DNA of 64,000 nt from Zerene cesonia (GCF_012273895.1 NC_052122.1:5704001-5768000); one strand, 5' to 3'. Counted from the stretch's first letter, positions 50,601 through 63,415 are shown. Notes: generated from the letters alone by a model not told the origin. Numbers and translations: made by a program.

Positions 50601-52475
50601 CATATAGACAGAGTGATTAAATATTAAAGCGCGTATACACTCTGATTACATATTTAAACAGCTACTCGGTTCCTATAGCTGCCTAATTAAATTATAATCA
50701 ATTTGTCTAGAAATACATAAATACGAAATACTCAAGTAAGCTAAATAGATAAAAAATCTCGATCTTTTTAATATATTTAGCAAAGGAATCTCCAAAAGCA
50801 AAGAGAACTCAAGTTCTTTCCCGGTACCCTAACGTCTATTTGGCCCATTTTTATTTTCCAACGAAAAACCGCTAAAATATTCAGTAATAAGAACATAAGA
50901 GTAAATCAGGTTAACTTTCCCATTGCTTAACCTTTTTTAATATCCTTAATCAAAGGGCCTTTCGAGTCATTACTTCCTTTCATTTTTGTGAATTTCTATT
51001 TCATTCAATTAATATAGATTGCTATCTGTAACGCATTTAAAAAAATCCTATTTGAAACTATAGCGTTGTAACATTAAGAGTCGAGCCTAAATTTAAAAGA
51101 TGTTAATCGATTTAGCTTGACCTCTATAGTGTGATCAGTACATTATAAACTCTTTAACGTACATTAACTACAATCATAGGCCAATTGTTTTGGGTATTTG
51201 CCTATAAATCGAAATACTACCGACATATCCGTTTACGCAAGGCACGTATTGAAACGTTTATCGTTTGATGTTCGTATTTCGAAATACAGTTGGTGCTGAA
51301 ATCTAACTGCTCTGTAGCAATGTAAAATATTTGTGATCGGTATGTGTCCACATTTTACGTATTATATTATTAGATATAGGTAAATACAGTGTGTTGTATG
51401 CAAATACAATTGTATAAATAAATATTATAAATATGCATGCGCATTATAAGGAATAATTCGCCTTTGTATGGAGTTGAAATATAACAGAAAATCAAATCTT
51501 GCAATGGAGCCGCATTGACTGTCAATATTAATATTGAAATCCAAATAAATCTGTATTTGCTATCGCAAAGCATCGGAATGTCCGGCAAATTCTTGGAAAC
51601 TACGAGTATTATTAATTCCAGCTGTTGTGTGGTGCAGTTTTCAAACCCGATAAAAGCATCGTATTATCAGCTGATAGACGTAATCGTGCGTTTGTTAAAG
51701 GGTTTATAACTACATGCATATAAACATATTTATGTACTTGTAAAAAATATATTAATACTTTATATGATTAGTATAGAACTATAGTTGATGAAATAAATAG
51801 GAAATAGTGCACTAAGGTATAAAAGAAAACATTGTATACGTGCAAACAATTTTATTTTAATTATATAAATAATTATTTTATTGAATATAATGCAAGCTTC
51901 AAACTAAATCGCTACGTCCATACCGACAAGAGACAGTTACACATTTATCGATGGTTATATCTTGTTACCTGGAATAAGTAAAAATATTGGGATAGGTCAC
52001 TGCACTGCTGTTTTTCGTGCATTAGATACAATAGTATTTACGTTATCTAAAAAGTTAAATTCGGTCGTGGCGGGCGACCGGCGTACCAAGCAACGCGACG
52101 GGAACTGTGAGCTTAATCGAGGCCGTGTCGGCTACGAGTTGAATAGCTACAGGGCTCCCACGATAAAGTTTCCAAAGCTTCACAGAAAGTTCAAATGTAC
52201 CTAATGGAATTCTAGGTAATCCCTCAGACTGGAGATAAGAACTTTCAATTTACATTTGCGTTAGCGAACTGAGTAGCGGAATGTGTACAAACGAACATTC
52301 GTCTCAGCGAGACATGCCTCCGCATAAAATTACGCGTTCAATGAAATTCATTACCCAGCCATGATTAATTGCAACCGGCCGTTATATCCATACCTATATT
52401 TCATTTCTTAACCGTAATGATTGATTTCATACTAAATGGTGACGATTTATTTTTGTAATCACTACATAGCATAAA
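47615..52475. other. AT-rich non-coding DNA
   Basis: No gene is supported. Hydrophobic minus-strand frames at 48265-48543 and 49016-49273 were considered and rejected. A palindromic GGTCC-rich cluster lies at 49710-49767. Confidence 0.4.
49710..49767. repeat. GGTCCACGG/CCATGG palindromic cluster
   Basis: It comprises repeated CCATGG, GGTCCACGGTCC and GGACCACGGTCC units, with a perfect stem GTCCATG (49738-49744) / CATGGAC (49753-49759) around an 8-nt loop. It is much more GC-rich than its surroundings. Confidence 0.8.
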
Positions 52476-52477
52476 TC

Positions 52478-52575
52478 AAAGTCTCTCTCTCTCTGTCTCT
52501 ATGAGGAAGGTTTATAATTAAATCTATTAAACTGCTCCAATTTAACGCGTGCGAAGCAGCGGGTAAAAGCTAGTA
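52478..52575 (+). mobile_element. Helitron-like fragment
   Basis: It contains AGTCTCTCTCTCTCTGTCTC and ATGAGGAAGGTTTATAATTA and ends GGGTAAAAGCTAGTAATAA. It is a relative of 39440-39656. Confidence 0.5.
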
Positions 52576-53039
52576 ATAAATAAAATTCTATGTTATCCCA
52601 ACATTTCAACGAAACCTATATAAATACACATTTTAATCAATGTTAATATTATATATTTGGTTTACTTTTTTTGCATACAAAAACATTGAATTAAGTGATA
52701 TACTTACAAGAGAGGTTAAATAATAAGGTATATGATATATAAAGTTGTAGCCCTACTGGAAAATTGAAAGCTTTTTAATATAAAACCTCTATTGACATCA
52801 CGTGTTCTATCATGACACGTTCAACAAAGCGCAAGGTTAAAAGCTTTTCAGGCGGCGTCTGTTCGTAAACCAATTATGAAATAAATACGTAAATAGATAC
52901 ATCGCAAGATGAACAAAGAAAATAAGGATAAAGTAATGAAACATTATCGTTTTATCACGCTAACAGAAGAGTTAGAAAAGCTGGATAGTAGTACACTGTG
53001 TATTACGATTTATGTGTTGTTTATCTGTATACGAGTATG

Positions 53040-53135
53040 TAAAATTCTTGTGTTACAATGTTACTTATTATACTCCTCCGAAACGGAAAAATGATAAGAG
53101 TAAGGCAGAAAAGCGTTTTCCGGGTCAGCTAATTA
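53040..53135 (+). mobile_element. Helitron-like fragment
   Basis: ATACTCCTCCGAAACGGAAA is joined directly to AATGATAAGAGTAAGGCAGA and GCGTTTTCCGGGTCAGCTAA. This is a deleted relative of 22876-23058. Confidence 0.5.
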
Positions 53136-53139
53136 TTGT

Positions 53140-54960
53140 GTAAAATTAAAACATTTTCTATCATAAATTTATTTTCTACCAATTTGGCTAATATTTGCTT
53201 TTTTAAACATTTTAAAATATTGTGAAAATTTTACTAGCCACCCAACCCGGCTTCGTACGGGTTCAATAATACATAATATACCTACATATAAACCTTCCTA
53301 TTCTCTAAAATTGTATGTTGATATAAATCACTATCATAAACAAATCAAAATATGATGCGTTATTTTAAAGATCTAAACACACAGCGGCGAAGAGCGACTT
53401 TGTTTTATACTATGTAGTGATTTATATATAATTAAATACAATTTATAAAATATAAATAAAAGCATAGATTTATTATAAAGGCATAATTTTAAAATTATTT
53501 AGGATCTATTACTTGTTAGTAAAAAACGATATTGTAGCAGGTAATTTAAAATAAAGCATATCCACATACAATAAAGTTCGGTTCACAACATTCAATTCCA
53601 CATGTAACAACAATTACTAATCAATGGTGGAGGTGGAGAAAGAAACAGTAATTCATTACTATGAATTCATGTACCCAATAGCGCAATAAAACGTTATTGA
53701 TCGCCAATATCCTTAGTTTCGATAAGACTTTCGACAACTCAAGGATACTCCAGTTACAATAGAATTAACCCTTTCCTTACATTTTATGAGGGAATTATAT
53801 CTGCACCAGCTATGTCCGGGTTCACCTCAGCTAAAAGTACCTAGTATATGTAATTTTAGGTTATTCGTTGTACTCAATAACATCACAACAAGTCAACCGG
53901 AACACCGTGATTGATTAAAAATTATCTTCCAAATGAGTGTACAGAAATGGCTAATAATGTTTATTATTTGTCTATTATTCGTATTAATAGTCTCGTATAT
54001 CTATAATTAGATAATTAAGTACTCCATATTTATTACCGTCTCCGTTATGTACGAGTATGTTAACATAATTACAATTCTTAAATATATTGTAAACTGAAAT
54101 ATTTAATAATAAATTTAATTATAAAACGCTAACAAATTTAGTATTTTATTATATCTTATTGAACTTACTACTTATTATCTTGATTTGAACAGCAATCAGA
54201 ATTTAATCAAAGTACATTTTATAAGCTGCTTTATGGTAAACACAACTTAACTTTTCAATTTGTATTTAAACCTGATGCTTTTCAGTAAATGTAATAGAAG
54301 GAATTTTCCAGAAAAGTCGTAACAGCATAGTAAAACAAAACTAAGACACTTCTTACTATAGAGAATACAAAATACGTATACTAAGTGATTGATGACTACA
54401 GGGGGTATCGTGAGGGTTTCAGAGTTTCGAAGATAAGTAACTAACGATACGTTAGATTCCATCTTTATATTTATGCAGACATTTTAATGTATGCATCTGT
54501 TCATCAGTCTACTATTTTTGCTATATTTTTTATTTTAATTTCACTGAACCTATTTATGTGAATTGCCTACAATGTTGTTTGGAGGCTTTAATCTTAGGCA
54601 CAGCTGGACCTATTGCCCAAGTTCTTTCACCATTGTATATGTAAGTGATATCTGATCTGCGTTGTATATAGGCTATATATATGTACCACGAGTGAAGACC
54701 GGGAAGGGGAAGATTAGAAAACGACATAACACAATATAATATTCTCGATGAGTTTCGTTACTGAAATTTATAATTTAACCGCCGTTACCGCCGTGTTCGA
54801 AATAAAATAATTTTTTGTTTTAAATTGTACAGCCGGTAAGAAATTGGCAGCATATGGCTTGAAACTGTCGATTGGTATAAGACTTAACTATTAATCAGAC
54901 CTTCTATTGTTGATTAAATATACTGAACTGTTTAGGGGTCCAGCATTTAATTTTTTTATG
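53140..54960. other. AT-rich non-coding DNA
   Basis: No gene or complete element recognised. Confidence 0.4.
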
Positions 54961-54974
54961 TCATAAACTGGCAA

Positions 54975-55130
54975 TCGAGCTGGTGCTTGGCCTAATGGTA
55001 AACGACAACCGCCCATGAGTGCGCTGCCCACATTTTCAAACGAAATTTCATTGAAGGATAAGGAAAGGATAGACAGCTGGAAAGAGGAAATGAAATGGAA
55101 GGGTGAGAGAGGAAACGAGTCTCCATTTGT
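54975..55130 (-). repeat. SINE-like retroelement, family S, partial
   Basis: GCCTAATGGTAAACGACAAC, CGCCCATGAGTGCGCTGCCC and an AAGGATAAGGAAAGGATAG stretch match the inverse of 12129-12407. Confidence 0.55.
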
Positions 55131-55153
55131 AATTATTGCATATATACTATACT

Positions 55154-55373
55154 AGCTTTCCGCTTGCGGCTTTGTCCGCGTAATCGCAGGAAAGATAGAC
55201 CCGGGGATTTCCTCGAATGTTTCCATTTCGTTGGGATTTCTGGGATAAAAAACTTTCCTATGTCCGTCTCCTGGTTCTAAACTACCTCTGCTTAAATTTT
55301 CAGCCAAATCGATTAATCCGTTCTTGGGTTATAAATAGTTTAACTAACACGACATTCTTTTATATGATACTAG
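55154..55373 (-). mobile_element. Helitron-like short element
   Basis: It reads CTAGCTTTCCGCTTGCGGCT, GACCCGGGGATTTCCTCGAA, GCCAAATCGATTAATCCG and CACGACATTCTTTTATAT. This is the inverse of 17316-17532. It directly abuts the next element. Confidence 0.6.
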
Positions 55374-55555
55374 CTGACCCGGCAAACGCTGTTCTGCCCT
55401 ACACTTATCATTTAGGGGTATGAAAAAGAGATGTTGGCCGATTCTCAAATCTTCCCAATGTGCTTACAAAATTTCATGAGAATCAGTTCAGCCGTTTCGG
55501 AGGATTATAGTAACTAACCTTGTGACACGAGAATTTTATATATATGAAGAAATAA
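55374..55555 (-). mobile_element. Helitron-like short element
   Basis: It reads GCTGACCCGGCAAACGCTGT, TTATCATTTAGGGGTATGAA, CAGCCGTTTCGGAGGATTAT and GACACGAGAATTTTATATAT. This is the inverse of 22876-23058. Confidence 0.62.
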
Positions 55556-55879
55556 ATATCCGTTGCATGTCTCGTGGTCTTTGTGTGTGTGTCACCTTAT
55601 ACGTGAGCAAATATGCAGATTTCAATGTCGCTTTCACAGTCGATAAGACTTTCATATAACATCACTATGTATAATTTGCATAAACGGTAAACAAACACGG
55701 CAGTTGACTTTTCAATATATTATCAAATATCTACTATCTATATCTAGAAAGAATATGGAATATTTGTAATAGCGCATAATTAAACAATGTATTTTATAAA
55801 CCAATACTTACTTAAGTACAATTATTTTGTTCTATTACGAAATATCTTTAATTCCTAAAAACACAAATAATGTTTATAA

Positions 55880-56030
55880 AAAAGAGGGAGGTTTGTTACC
55901 TCAGAACTTTCCACTGGGTGAACCGAATTTAATGATTATTTTCTCATAAGGAAATTTGTGCATGCCATGTGGTCCCGTTTACATTTGGTTTAGTTCTGAC
56001 AATTTGTAAGCGGTTTAGTTTTTGGTTGAA
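55880..56030 (+). repeat. interspersed repeat, 'GTTCTGACAATTT' family, copy 3
   Basis: It contains GTTACCTCAGAACTTTCCAC, TGGGTGAACCGAATTTAATG, CATGTGGTCCCGTTTACAT and TAGTTCTGACAATTTGTAAG. It is the best preserved of the three copies. Confidence 0.6.
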
Positions 56031-56094
56031 ATTAATGAAAATTTATGTAACAATATTTCTGAAATACATATATATTTTTTGAGCTGGAAAATTT

Positions 56095-56230
56095 TTCACA
56101 GATATCCACGACCCCGGGAACGGAGCCTTGGGTTATGTCAGATTCCTAACTACTCCACTGTGTTCCGTCGAACCGCTTTATTGAAGGGGCCACGGGTGCT
56201 TGTTGGTATTCGTCTACGAAATCTTAGGTA
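56095..56230 (+). repeat. interspersed repeat with 'CACTGTGTTCCGTCGA' core, copy 2
   Basis: It reads CGACCCCGGGAACGGAGCC, CCACTGTGTTCCGTCGAACC and TTGAAGGGGCCACGGGTGC. This is the opposite orientation to 24325-24485. Confidence 0.5.
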
Positions 56231-56859
56231 TTTGTGAAGGTTCCACACTCATCACTAAACAAATAACGCGATAGATTATATCAAAATTGTCATTTAAATT
56301 CATTATCAACTACATTTATTATATTTTAAAATGAGCTGCTCGCCATGCTAAGCGTTTTGTTTTGTTGTTTTCTTTTAAAATTTAACAGAACTATTATCCT
56401 AATCCAAACGAAGATAAGGAGATCCAAGGAAACCAAAATTACTAAAGTACCTTCAGACGAATAAATCTTGTAAATAAATTACGTAACTTTATATTCCAGC
56501 TTTTTGTGATATTAAATTTTCGGGAACGAACTTTTTAAACATTTGATTTGATTGGTATTGGACTCTGCAAAAGCTTTCAATTACTTTAAGAGTCAGCTCA
56601 AATATTGTTTTATATTGAAGCTGAAGCACTGTGGCTATTAAATATATATATCATTTTCATTTGGGATAAAGGGTTAAAATCATCACCATCACTAAAGTTT
56701 GAAAGTAAAGATAAATTTGAAACAACTTAACAAGCAACACATATTTTACAATATCAAGTATTAAATATTTAGGTACCTCTTACAGAGCCATGTTCAATAA
56801 AAAACTCAACAACACTAAATTCACTCTTCATTATTTAAGTCTGGAAATTCGACCACCAT

Positions 56860-57130
56860 TTTTTCCCGTCCTGCTCGTTACGCATGTGGGCTTCGGAAGG
56901 AAACCTCACGAGACCGCAAACACCGCAAATTTATATAATATGCAGTGTTGAATTAATATTGAGCGCAGTATTCCTGCAGCACGTGGAATTCTAATAGGAA
57001 TATGAATTTGTAACAGGATAGTGGCCTATCGACGTTGAGGCCACCTGATGTTAAACTATTATAGAAACCAATTGACGCCGTACCACTATTAATCCATTGA
57101 CGTATAGACTTCAAGGTATTAAAAAATGTA
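56860..57130 (-). repeat. decayed LINE/SINE 3'-region
   Basis: CCACCTGATGTTAAACTATT and the downstream CCAATTGACGCCGTACCACT resemble the tail of the LINE remnant at 24.6 kb (ACCTGATGTTAAGTG), heavily mutated. Confidence 0.4.
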
Positions 57131-57159
57131 TAATTCAAAGAATTTAAAGGTGTTACTCG

Positions 57160-57322
57160 CTCTGCTAATCCCTACTTCTATTATAAATGTGAATTAATGT
57201 TAGGATTGGAAGAAATGTGGTACAAAGATAGTTTGCGATCCAAGAAAGGACATAGGATAGTTTTTATCCCGGAAATCCAACAGGAACAGAAAGGAGTGCG
57301 AATAAGACTCCGGAACGCTAGT
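57160..57322 (+). mobile_element. Helitron-like short element, degraded
   Basis: CCCTACTTCTATTATAAATG begins it. GGACATAGGATAGTTTTTAT and CGGAACGCTAGTAAG close it. Confidence 0.45.
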
Positions 57323-57324
57323 AA

Positions 57325-58580
57325 GAAATTAAGTATAGAAGTAGGGTATAGCAAAATTTCTAGTAGGATATAGGTGAGTCTTACGACGTCTTAAGTAATA
57401 AGCTATTGTCAAGGGGCTTTACCGTTAAAAAATTATAGTGTAATAAGAATATGCAATAGGCATAAACGCTGCGTGCAAAATATAACGAACGAACGCAAGG
57501 GATTTGTTGGCCCCATATGAACGGCTTAGCGTAAGCCAACAAAAACTCGCTGGCATGCGCGTGTAATCGTCAGCGGCGTGGCAAAATGATCAAAGGGAAA
57601 CGGCTACTCCAGCTCCTATGTAAGGCCGTCAAAGGCCAACGAACGAGTGCTCTTTACAGGATATTATTGAATAGTCCGCCCATACGTTGCGCACTTTCTT
57701 CCAGCTGTATGCTGTTAAAAACTTTTTTAGAAATTTTAATGAAGAAAACCTTGTAGGGTGTTTTTGTTTCAAATTAGAATATACCACCTAATTGCGTTAT
57801 TAGATAGACCCCAAAGGGAATAATTACCATTTATGGAAGTGTTCATGATAATACTGTCTAACAAATTAATTGTCAAGCCAATTACTTAATTAACACGCGT
57901 GATAATGCATTCGAATGGCATTTAAAGCGGCATACATATAACTGTGGAATCAAAATTCACAAAGCATTGCTGACATTTGTATCATTATTGGATAATGCAA
58001 TTCATATTTAGGAAAGATAAGCAAATGCTATTGCAATGAAAAATAAAAGTAATTTAATGCACCTGTTATTTTAGCAAGGTTCAAAGCGACTGCTTCTCCC
58101 CCATCACCGCCCTTAGCCCTTTAGCAATTTTAAAAATTCATCGCTTTCAATACACAGGGGACAGGTAAATCTCCTACCCGTATAATTTACCTCTAACCCT
58201 GCAGGTAGCTCGCAGCTCGCTAGTATAGTTTTAATTCCCTTTAGAATAGATACGACTTAATTTAAGATGCACTACACGGGTCCCTTTATCATGCAAATGG
58301 GTTATTACTGCTTTGGCTTAGGTCGGGGTGAATGTAACGCTTGTCGCAACAATTGACCCAATGCTGATACACGAATAATTGTATTTGCATGTTAATACTG
58401 TAGGGAATTGTTAGATATATCACGGTTATTGTGTGTGTCATTTCTGACTCGGCGCATGTTGTGTTGCCAGATACTTATTACTTGAGGATATTATGACAAA
58501 TTTAACAGAACTAAACCTTCAAATAATCAGAACTGGGCCAAATTTGAATAGGAGCACACGGGAGACCAATTTTCATATTC
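57325..58580. other. non-coding DNA with GC-elevated unique blocks
   Basis: About 57480-57690 and 58080-58220 are noticeably richer in GC and lower in simple repeats than their surroundings, with no open frame of length. A GGCTTA-GCG-TAAGCC hairpin is at about 57524-57538. They could be conserved regulatory blocks. Confidence 0.3.
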
Positions 58581-58584
58581 ATTT

Positions 58585-58864
58585 TTTTTTTTACAGTCGG
58601 CAATGGAGCTGGCGGAGCGCTACCACCGCCCATGAACATTCGGAGAGGCATTAGGTCCATTGCAGACCTTACGTCTCTACAAATGGATTGCCGACTTTTT
58701 TGGGAAGGGATTAAGAAAGGGTTGGCTATTGGAATAAAGGAAAGGACTGGGAAGGGTAAGGAAAAGGGTATGGGTCTCCGGCTCCCTCACTCACCGAACG
58801 AAACACAGCAGAATGCTATTTTACGCCGGTCTTCTGTGGGGGTGTGGTACTTCCCCGATGCGAG
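58585..58864 (-). repeat. SINE-like retroelement, family S, long minus-strand copy
   Basis: The plus strand reads CTACCACCGCCCATGAACAT, ATTGCCGACTTTTTTGGGAA, GGGTCTCCGGCTCCCTCACT, ACGCCGGTCTTCTGTGGGGG and TGTGGTACTTCCCCGATGCG. This is the inverse of 12129-12407 with the same block order. A 91-codon open frame here is fortuitous. Confidence 0.7.
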
Positions 58865-58869
58865 GTGGC

Positions 58870-61373
58870 CCAATTGGTGCCGAAGCGTGCTCGACTACCA
58901 CATATAAGAAAACATCAATATCGCTTCACTCAGTTGATGTTTTAAGCTAACCAAACACAAAAATACATTCGAACTGATGACCTCCTTTTTAGAGACGGGT
59001 TGAAAACATTCCACAACCAATTCCTGTACTTGCCGAGTACACATATAAAATTTCACAAAAATCGTTTTCGAGCATTTTAATGTATAAAAAGAGAGATAAA
59101 AGAAAGACGTGTGATCTTATATTCTTGTATTATATCGTGCCTATAAGACTGAAATATTTTGTGCGTACACAAAATATATAAATACATAACAAACACTTAT
59201 TTACAATAATAAAAGTATCATTCGTATTCAAAAAGAGTTATTTAATACCCAACCACTTCACACACAATAAAACAATTTCGATTGCATGCATTCTATTGTT
59301 ATGATCGGAAAAACAATTGCAGCTCCCGTTTACGTAACACTACAATCTACTATTTGCCTAGCTCAGGAACTAACGAACAAGAACACAACAAATAAAAACA
59401 ACGAATACATTTTGCATTTTTTACATCGTAAACAATGCTACTGTGTTTGATATCCAGATATTTTTATTTACCGCTGTTAGCTTACGGTATTGTTAAAAAC
59501 ATAGTGGAAAAATGTAGCGTGATTATTTTACAATGCTATACTGCTTTTATAATACCCAAAAAATGACATTGCCATTGTTATATAGTTCAGGAAGTTACCG
59601 CATACGCAAATGGCGCCACTAGCACATGAAATACATGAAACGTTTTTGCATTAATGTTAACTTATGACCCTGATGAATTTGAACAAGTACCTGAGTTGCT
59701 GGTAAATTAAATAAATCTGTCTGTTTATAAAATACGTACTAGGATGTTTTTTTTAAAGAAAATCCACCTGGGAGAATTTATCACCTATATTCACAGTTAT
59801 TAAATAATATCCCAAATTATTTTATCAATTTAATTTAAGACCTAGTAATGAGACTACATCAATTTCTGACTAATTTATCTAGTATGATGATACAAAAGAA
59901 TTCGCCTATTTAACTAAATGTAACTAAAATTAAGTCTTGTCAAAGACACGGTTTCAGCCATCCAATTTTTAATCGTAAAAAGTTATCTAATTGGATTATT
60001 AATCATACTAATCTTTTATTAAATTCTCAGAAACATTTTTAGGAATAATATATACTCAAAGAAAATTTTAGTTTTAATTGTAAAAGAAAAAAATGACGAA
60101 GTTCTATTTTCAAAAAAAAGTCTTGTTACGTTCATTCATTCAACACATATACGCATCTTTAATCAATTAGAATCCATAGTAAATTTATATTACATTCTTC
60201 TATTTTTAAAAAAACCCTGTTACGTTCTTGCACACATACACACATTTGCAAATAAACAATTAGAATCCAAAGAAAACTCATATTCCATTCATATACAAAA
60301 TTTCTACGTCCTTCCACTGGTAACAACAACTAATTAATATTGGCGCTACAGACACACACAATGCATGCACACATTGGAGAATTGCGCACATTTATGCCAA
60401 TACAATTGTCACAATGCATTTGTCTATCGATTCGATATTCCAGGCCCTACCATCCGCATGGCTTCCGCTGATGCTGTATTGTTATTCGCAATGCAGATAT
60501 TGTAACCTATTTTCATTTTTAATAGCTTTACTATCAATTGTTTTTTGTAAGATGTTTATAGATAGAGAACTCGTTCACATTAGTTAGCTTAGTTCTATAA
60601 TTCCGGGTAAACAGACGCGGATTTCTACTGCGAAGCAATTAAGTTCATAGCAAAATATAGTAGTGGAACTCCATTATTTCATAAATGTTGAATTATTTGT
60701 ACAATTTATTAAGTTAGTAATTTTTTCTTTCATTTATAGCCCATAAATTTGAGATGAAAGAAATATCCAATTATAAGCTGTTGTGTTATTAATTTATCTG
60801 TCTCAAATCAAATTCAAATGTGTCAATATCTCTTAATCATACTTTCTGCAGTAGAAAAAATATCCCATTTTCTTAATTAGTCAATTTTAATTGTCTAATT
60901 ATCAAAACGATAATAAGTAGCGAATTTAGTTATTTACGACCAGTTTCTGAAAAACTAATCTTTATGATGAACTAATTAACGATTTTCTTAACAGCTTACT
61001 CTAATCAATTTGCGTTTCTGAAACATCGTTTAGCAAAATACTATATTTTATTTATTTTAGGTTCACCAACAGGTATTACATTAAAGAAATTATATGAAAG
61101 AAGTATAAAAAAAAATTAAGAGCTAAATGCACAGCTTTAAAAAAATTTAATTCACGATTAACTAATTCGTTGATCAAATCATACTGGTTGAATGTCCTTT
61201 ATGAAACTCAATTGCTAGGTATTCAGAGTTTAACATGTAATTTGTAAATTTTTTGGGTTGATAAGATAAGTTAATACTGGCCGTTAGTCAAATAGAAATT
61301 CTACTTAGTCTGGCCATAAATACTGTTACACTTAATTATAAAAAAATATTACATTTGAATTTCGAATCTGTCA
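58870..61373. other. AT-rich non-coding DNA
   Basis: No gene recognised. A less repetitive block lies at 60310-60500. Confidence 0.4.
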
Positions 61374-62373
61374 NNNNNNNNNNNNNNNNNNNNNNNNNNN
61401 NNNNNNNNNNNNNNNNNNNNNNNNNNNNNNNNNNNNNNNNNNNNNNNNNNNNNNNNNNNNNNNNNNNNNNNNNNNNNNNNNNNNNNNNNNNNNNNNNNNN
61501 NNNNNNNNNNNNNNNNNNNNNNNNNNNNNNNNNNNNNNNNNNNNNNNNNNNNNNNNNNNNNNNNNNNNNNNNNNNNNNNNNNNNNNNNNNNNNNNNNNNN
61601 NNNNNNNNNNNNNNNNNNNNNNNNNNNNNNNNNNNNNNNNNNNNNNNNNNNNNNNNNNNNNNNNNNNNNNNNNNNNNNNNNNNNNNNNNNNNNNNNNNNN
61701 NNNNNNNNNNNNNNNNNNNNNNNNNNNNNNNNNNNNNNNNNNNNNNNNNNNNNNNNNNNNNNNNNNNNNNNNNNNNNNNNNNNNNNNNNNNNNNNNNNNN
61801 NNNNNNNNNNNNNNNNNNNNNNNNNNNNNNNNNNNNNNNNNNNNNNNNNNNNNNNNNNNNNNNNNNNNNNNNNNNNNNNNNNNNNNNNNNNNNNNNNNNN
61901 NNNNNNNNNNNNNNNNNNNNNNNNNNNNNNNNNNNNNNNNNNNNNNNNNNNNNNNNNNNNNNNNNNNNNNNNNNNNNNNNNNNNNNNNNNNNNNNNNNNN
62001 NNNNNNNNNNNNNNNNNNNNNNNNNNNNNNNNNNNNNNNNNNNNNNNNNNNNNNNNNNNNNNNNNNNNNNNNNNNNNNNNNNNNNNNNNNNNNNNNNNNN
62101 NNNNNNNNNNNNNNNNNNNNNNNNNNNNNNNNNNNNNNNNNNNNNNNNNNNNNNNNNNNNNNNNNNNNNNNNNNNNNNNNNNNNNNNNNNNNNNNNNNNN
62201 NNNNNNNNNNNNNNNNNNNNNNNNNNNNNNNNNNNNNNNNNNNNNNNNNNNNNNNNNNNNNNNNNNNNNNNNNNNNNNNNNNNNNNNNNNNNNNNNNNNN
62301 NNNNNNNNNNNNNNNNNNNNNNNNNNNNNNNNNNNNNNNNNNNNNNNNNNNNNNNNNNNNNNNNNNNNNNNNN
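61374..62373. other. assembly gap, 1000 N
   Basis: Exactly 1000 undetermined bases, so this is a placeholder rather than a measured length. Reading frames across it are meaningless. Confidence 0.99.
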
Positions 62374-62644
62374 AGTAATAAATGTTATTTGCAGTTAACA
62401 ATTTTCTTTTTTCTTTATTACAATATTTATGGCAAGACTAGGTATATAGAGGTACTAAGAAGAAATAGATAAGGGACAAAGCTTCATAAAACAACAGATG
62501 TAAAAGAATATTATTTATTAGATATTTTATTTTTATTTATCAATATAACATTTTAATGTAAAGATTAAAACATCGATATTAAAAAAAAAACTAATTTGAA
62601 TGTGTAAGTATTGTAATGGGTGTATACATGGGAAAGTAACAAAA

Positions 62645-62829
62645 ACAAAGTTTGTAAGGATGTGTGTGTGTTTGTTGCTCTTTCACGCCAAAACTACTGA
62701 AAAGATTGCTATGAAATTTGGTACGTAGATAGCTGAACAACTGGAATAACATATAGGTAACTTTTTTATCTCGATATTCCTACGGGATACGGACTTACGC
62801 GGGTGAAACCGCAGGGCGCAGCTAGTACT
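62645..62829 (+). mobile_element. Helitron-like short element (Lep1-type ends)
   Basis: It reads AAGTTTGTAAGGATGTGTGT, GCTCTTTCACGCCAAAACTA, GAAATTTGGTACGTAGATAG, GATATTCCTACGGGATACGG and GAAACCGCAGGGCGCAGCTA, then GTACTA. It is the most complete forward copy in the window. Confidence 0.75.
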
Positions 62830-63226
62830 AAATAGTGTACTTACTTACGTAAGTGTACTTAATTACTTTATTGACGGAGAAAAGTCAACGATTGATCATT
62901 ATAACAAAAGCTCAATGATATCACTATTTTAAAGTAGTAAGCATTTGTCTAAAACTACATTTAAATTAAGGCAATCTACGTATCTAAAGGCGTGTAAATC
63001 TAGCGCTTTAACACCTTAAATCCAATTTCCTAGTGCTCGTTTCGTAGGTTTTCAACGCCGCCTCTTTAATGCTGTTACGCTTTCAATAGCCGTGGTTTGT
63101 TTTGTTAACACTCAACATGAAATTGGTTAGGTTAGGCTTACAATTGTACCGTGTACACTGTACAGCTATTTTTAAAACATTGTGATTTAACAATAATTGT
63201 GTAAAACTAATTTATTATTTCATTGA

Positions 63227-63415
63227 AGCAGTGGTGGCTCAGTGGTGGGAACCTCGGACTTAAAATCGACAGGCCGGAGTTCGAGACCAGGCGAGCGTGC
63301 AGCAAATAAATTGTATTTTCAATTTATCTAATTAATTTTTTTTATTATGGCCTGAAATCTAATAGGAGGCCTGTGTCCCAGCAATGGGAACATATATGGG
63401 CTGATGATGGATTCA
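63227..63415 (+). repeat. tRNA-derived SINE
   Basis: The head has an A-box-like TGGCTCAGTGG (63235-63245) and a B-box-like GGAGTTCGAGACC (63276-63288) at tRNA-like spacing, as in RNA polymerase III promoters. A T-rich stretch follows, then a tail (TATGGCCTGAAATCTAATAG, GGCCTGTGTCCCAGCAATGG, TATGGGCTGATGATGG) shared with 11250-11445. It is a transposed element, not a functional tRNA: the tRNA arms do not fold fully. Confidence 0.75.

Noticed and set aside
58632..58907. 91-codon plus-strand frame
   Set aside because: It lies in the SINE-like family S copy at 58585-58864.
61349..62401. Two long open frames of about 350 codons on both strands
   Set aside because: They consist almost wholly of undetermined bases in the 1000-N gap.
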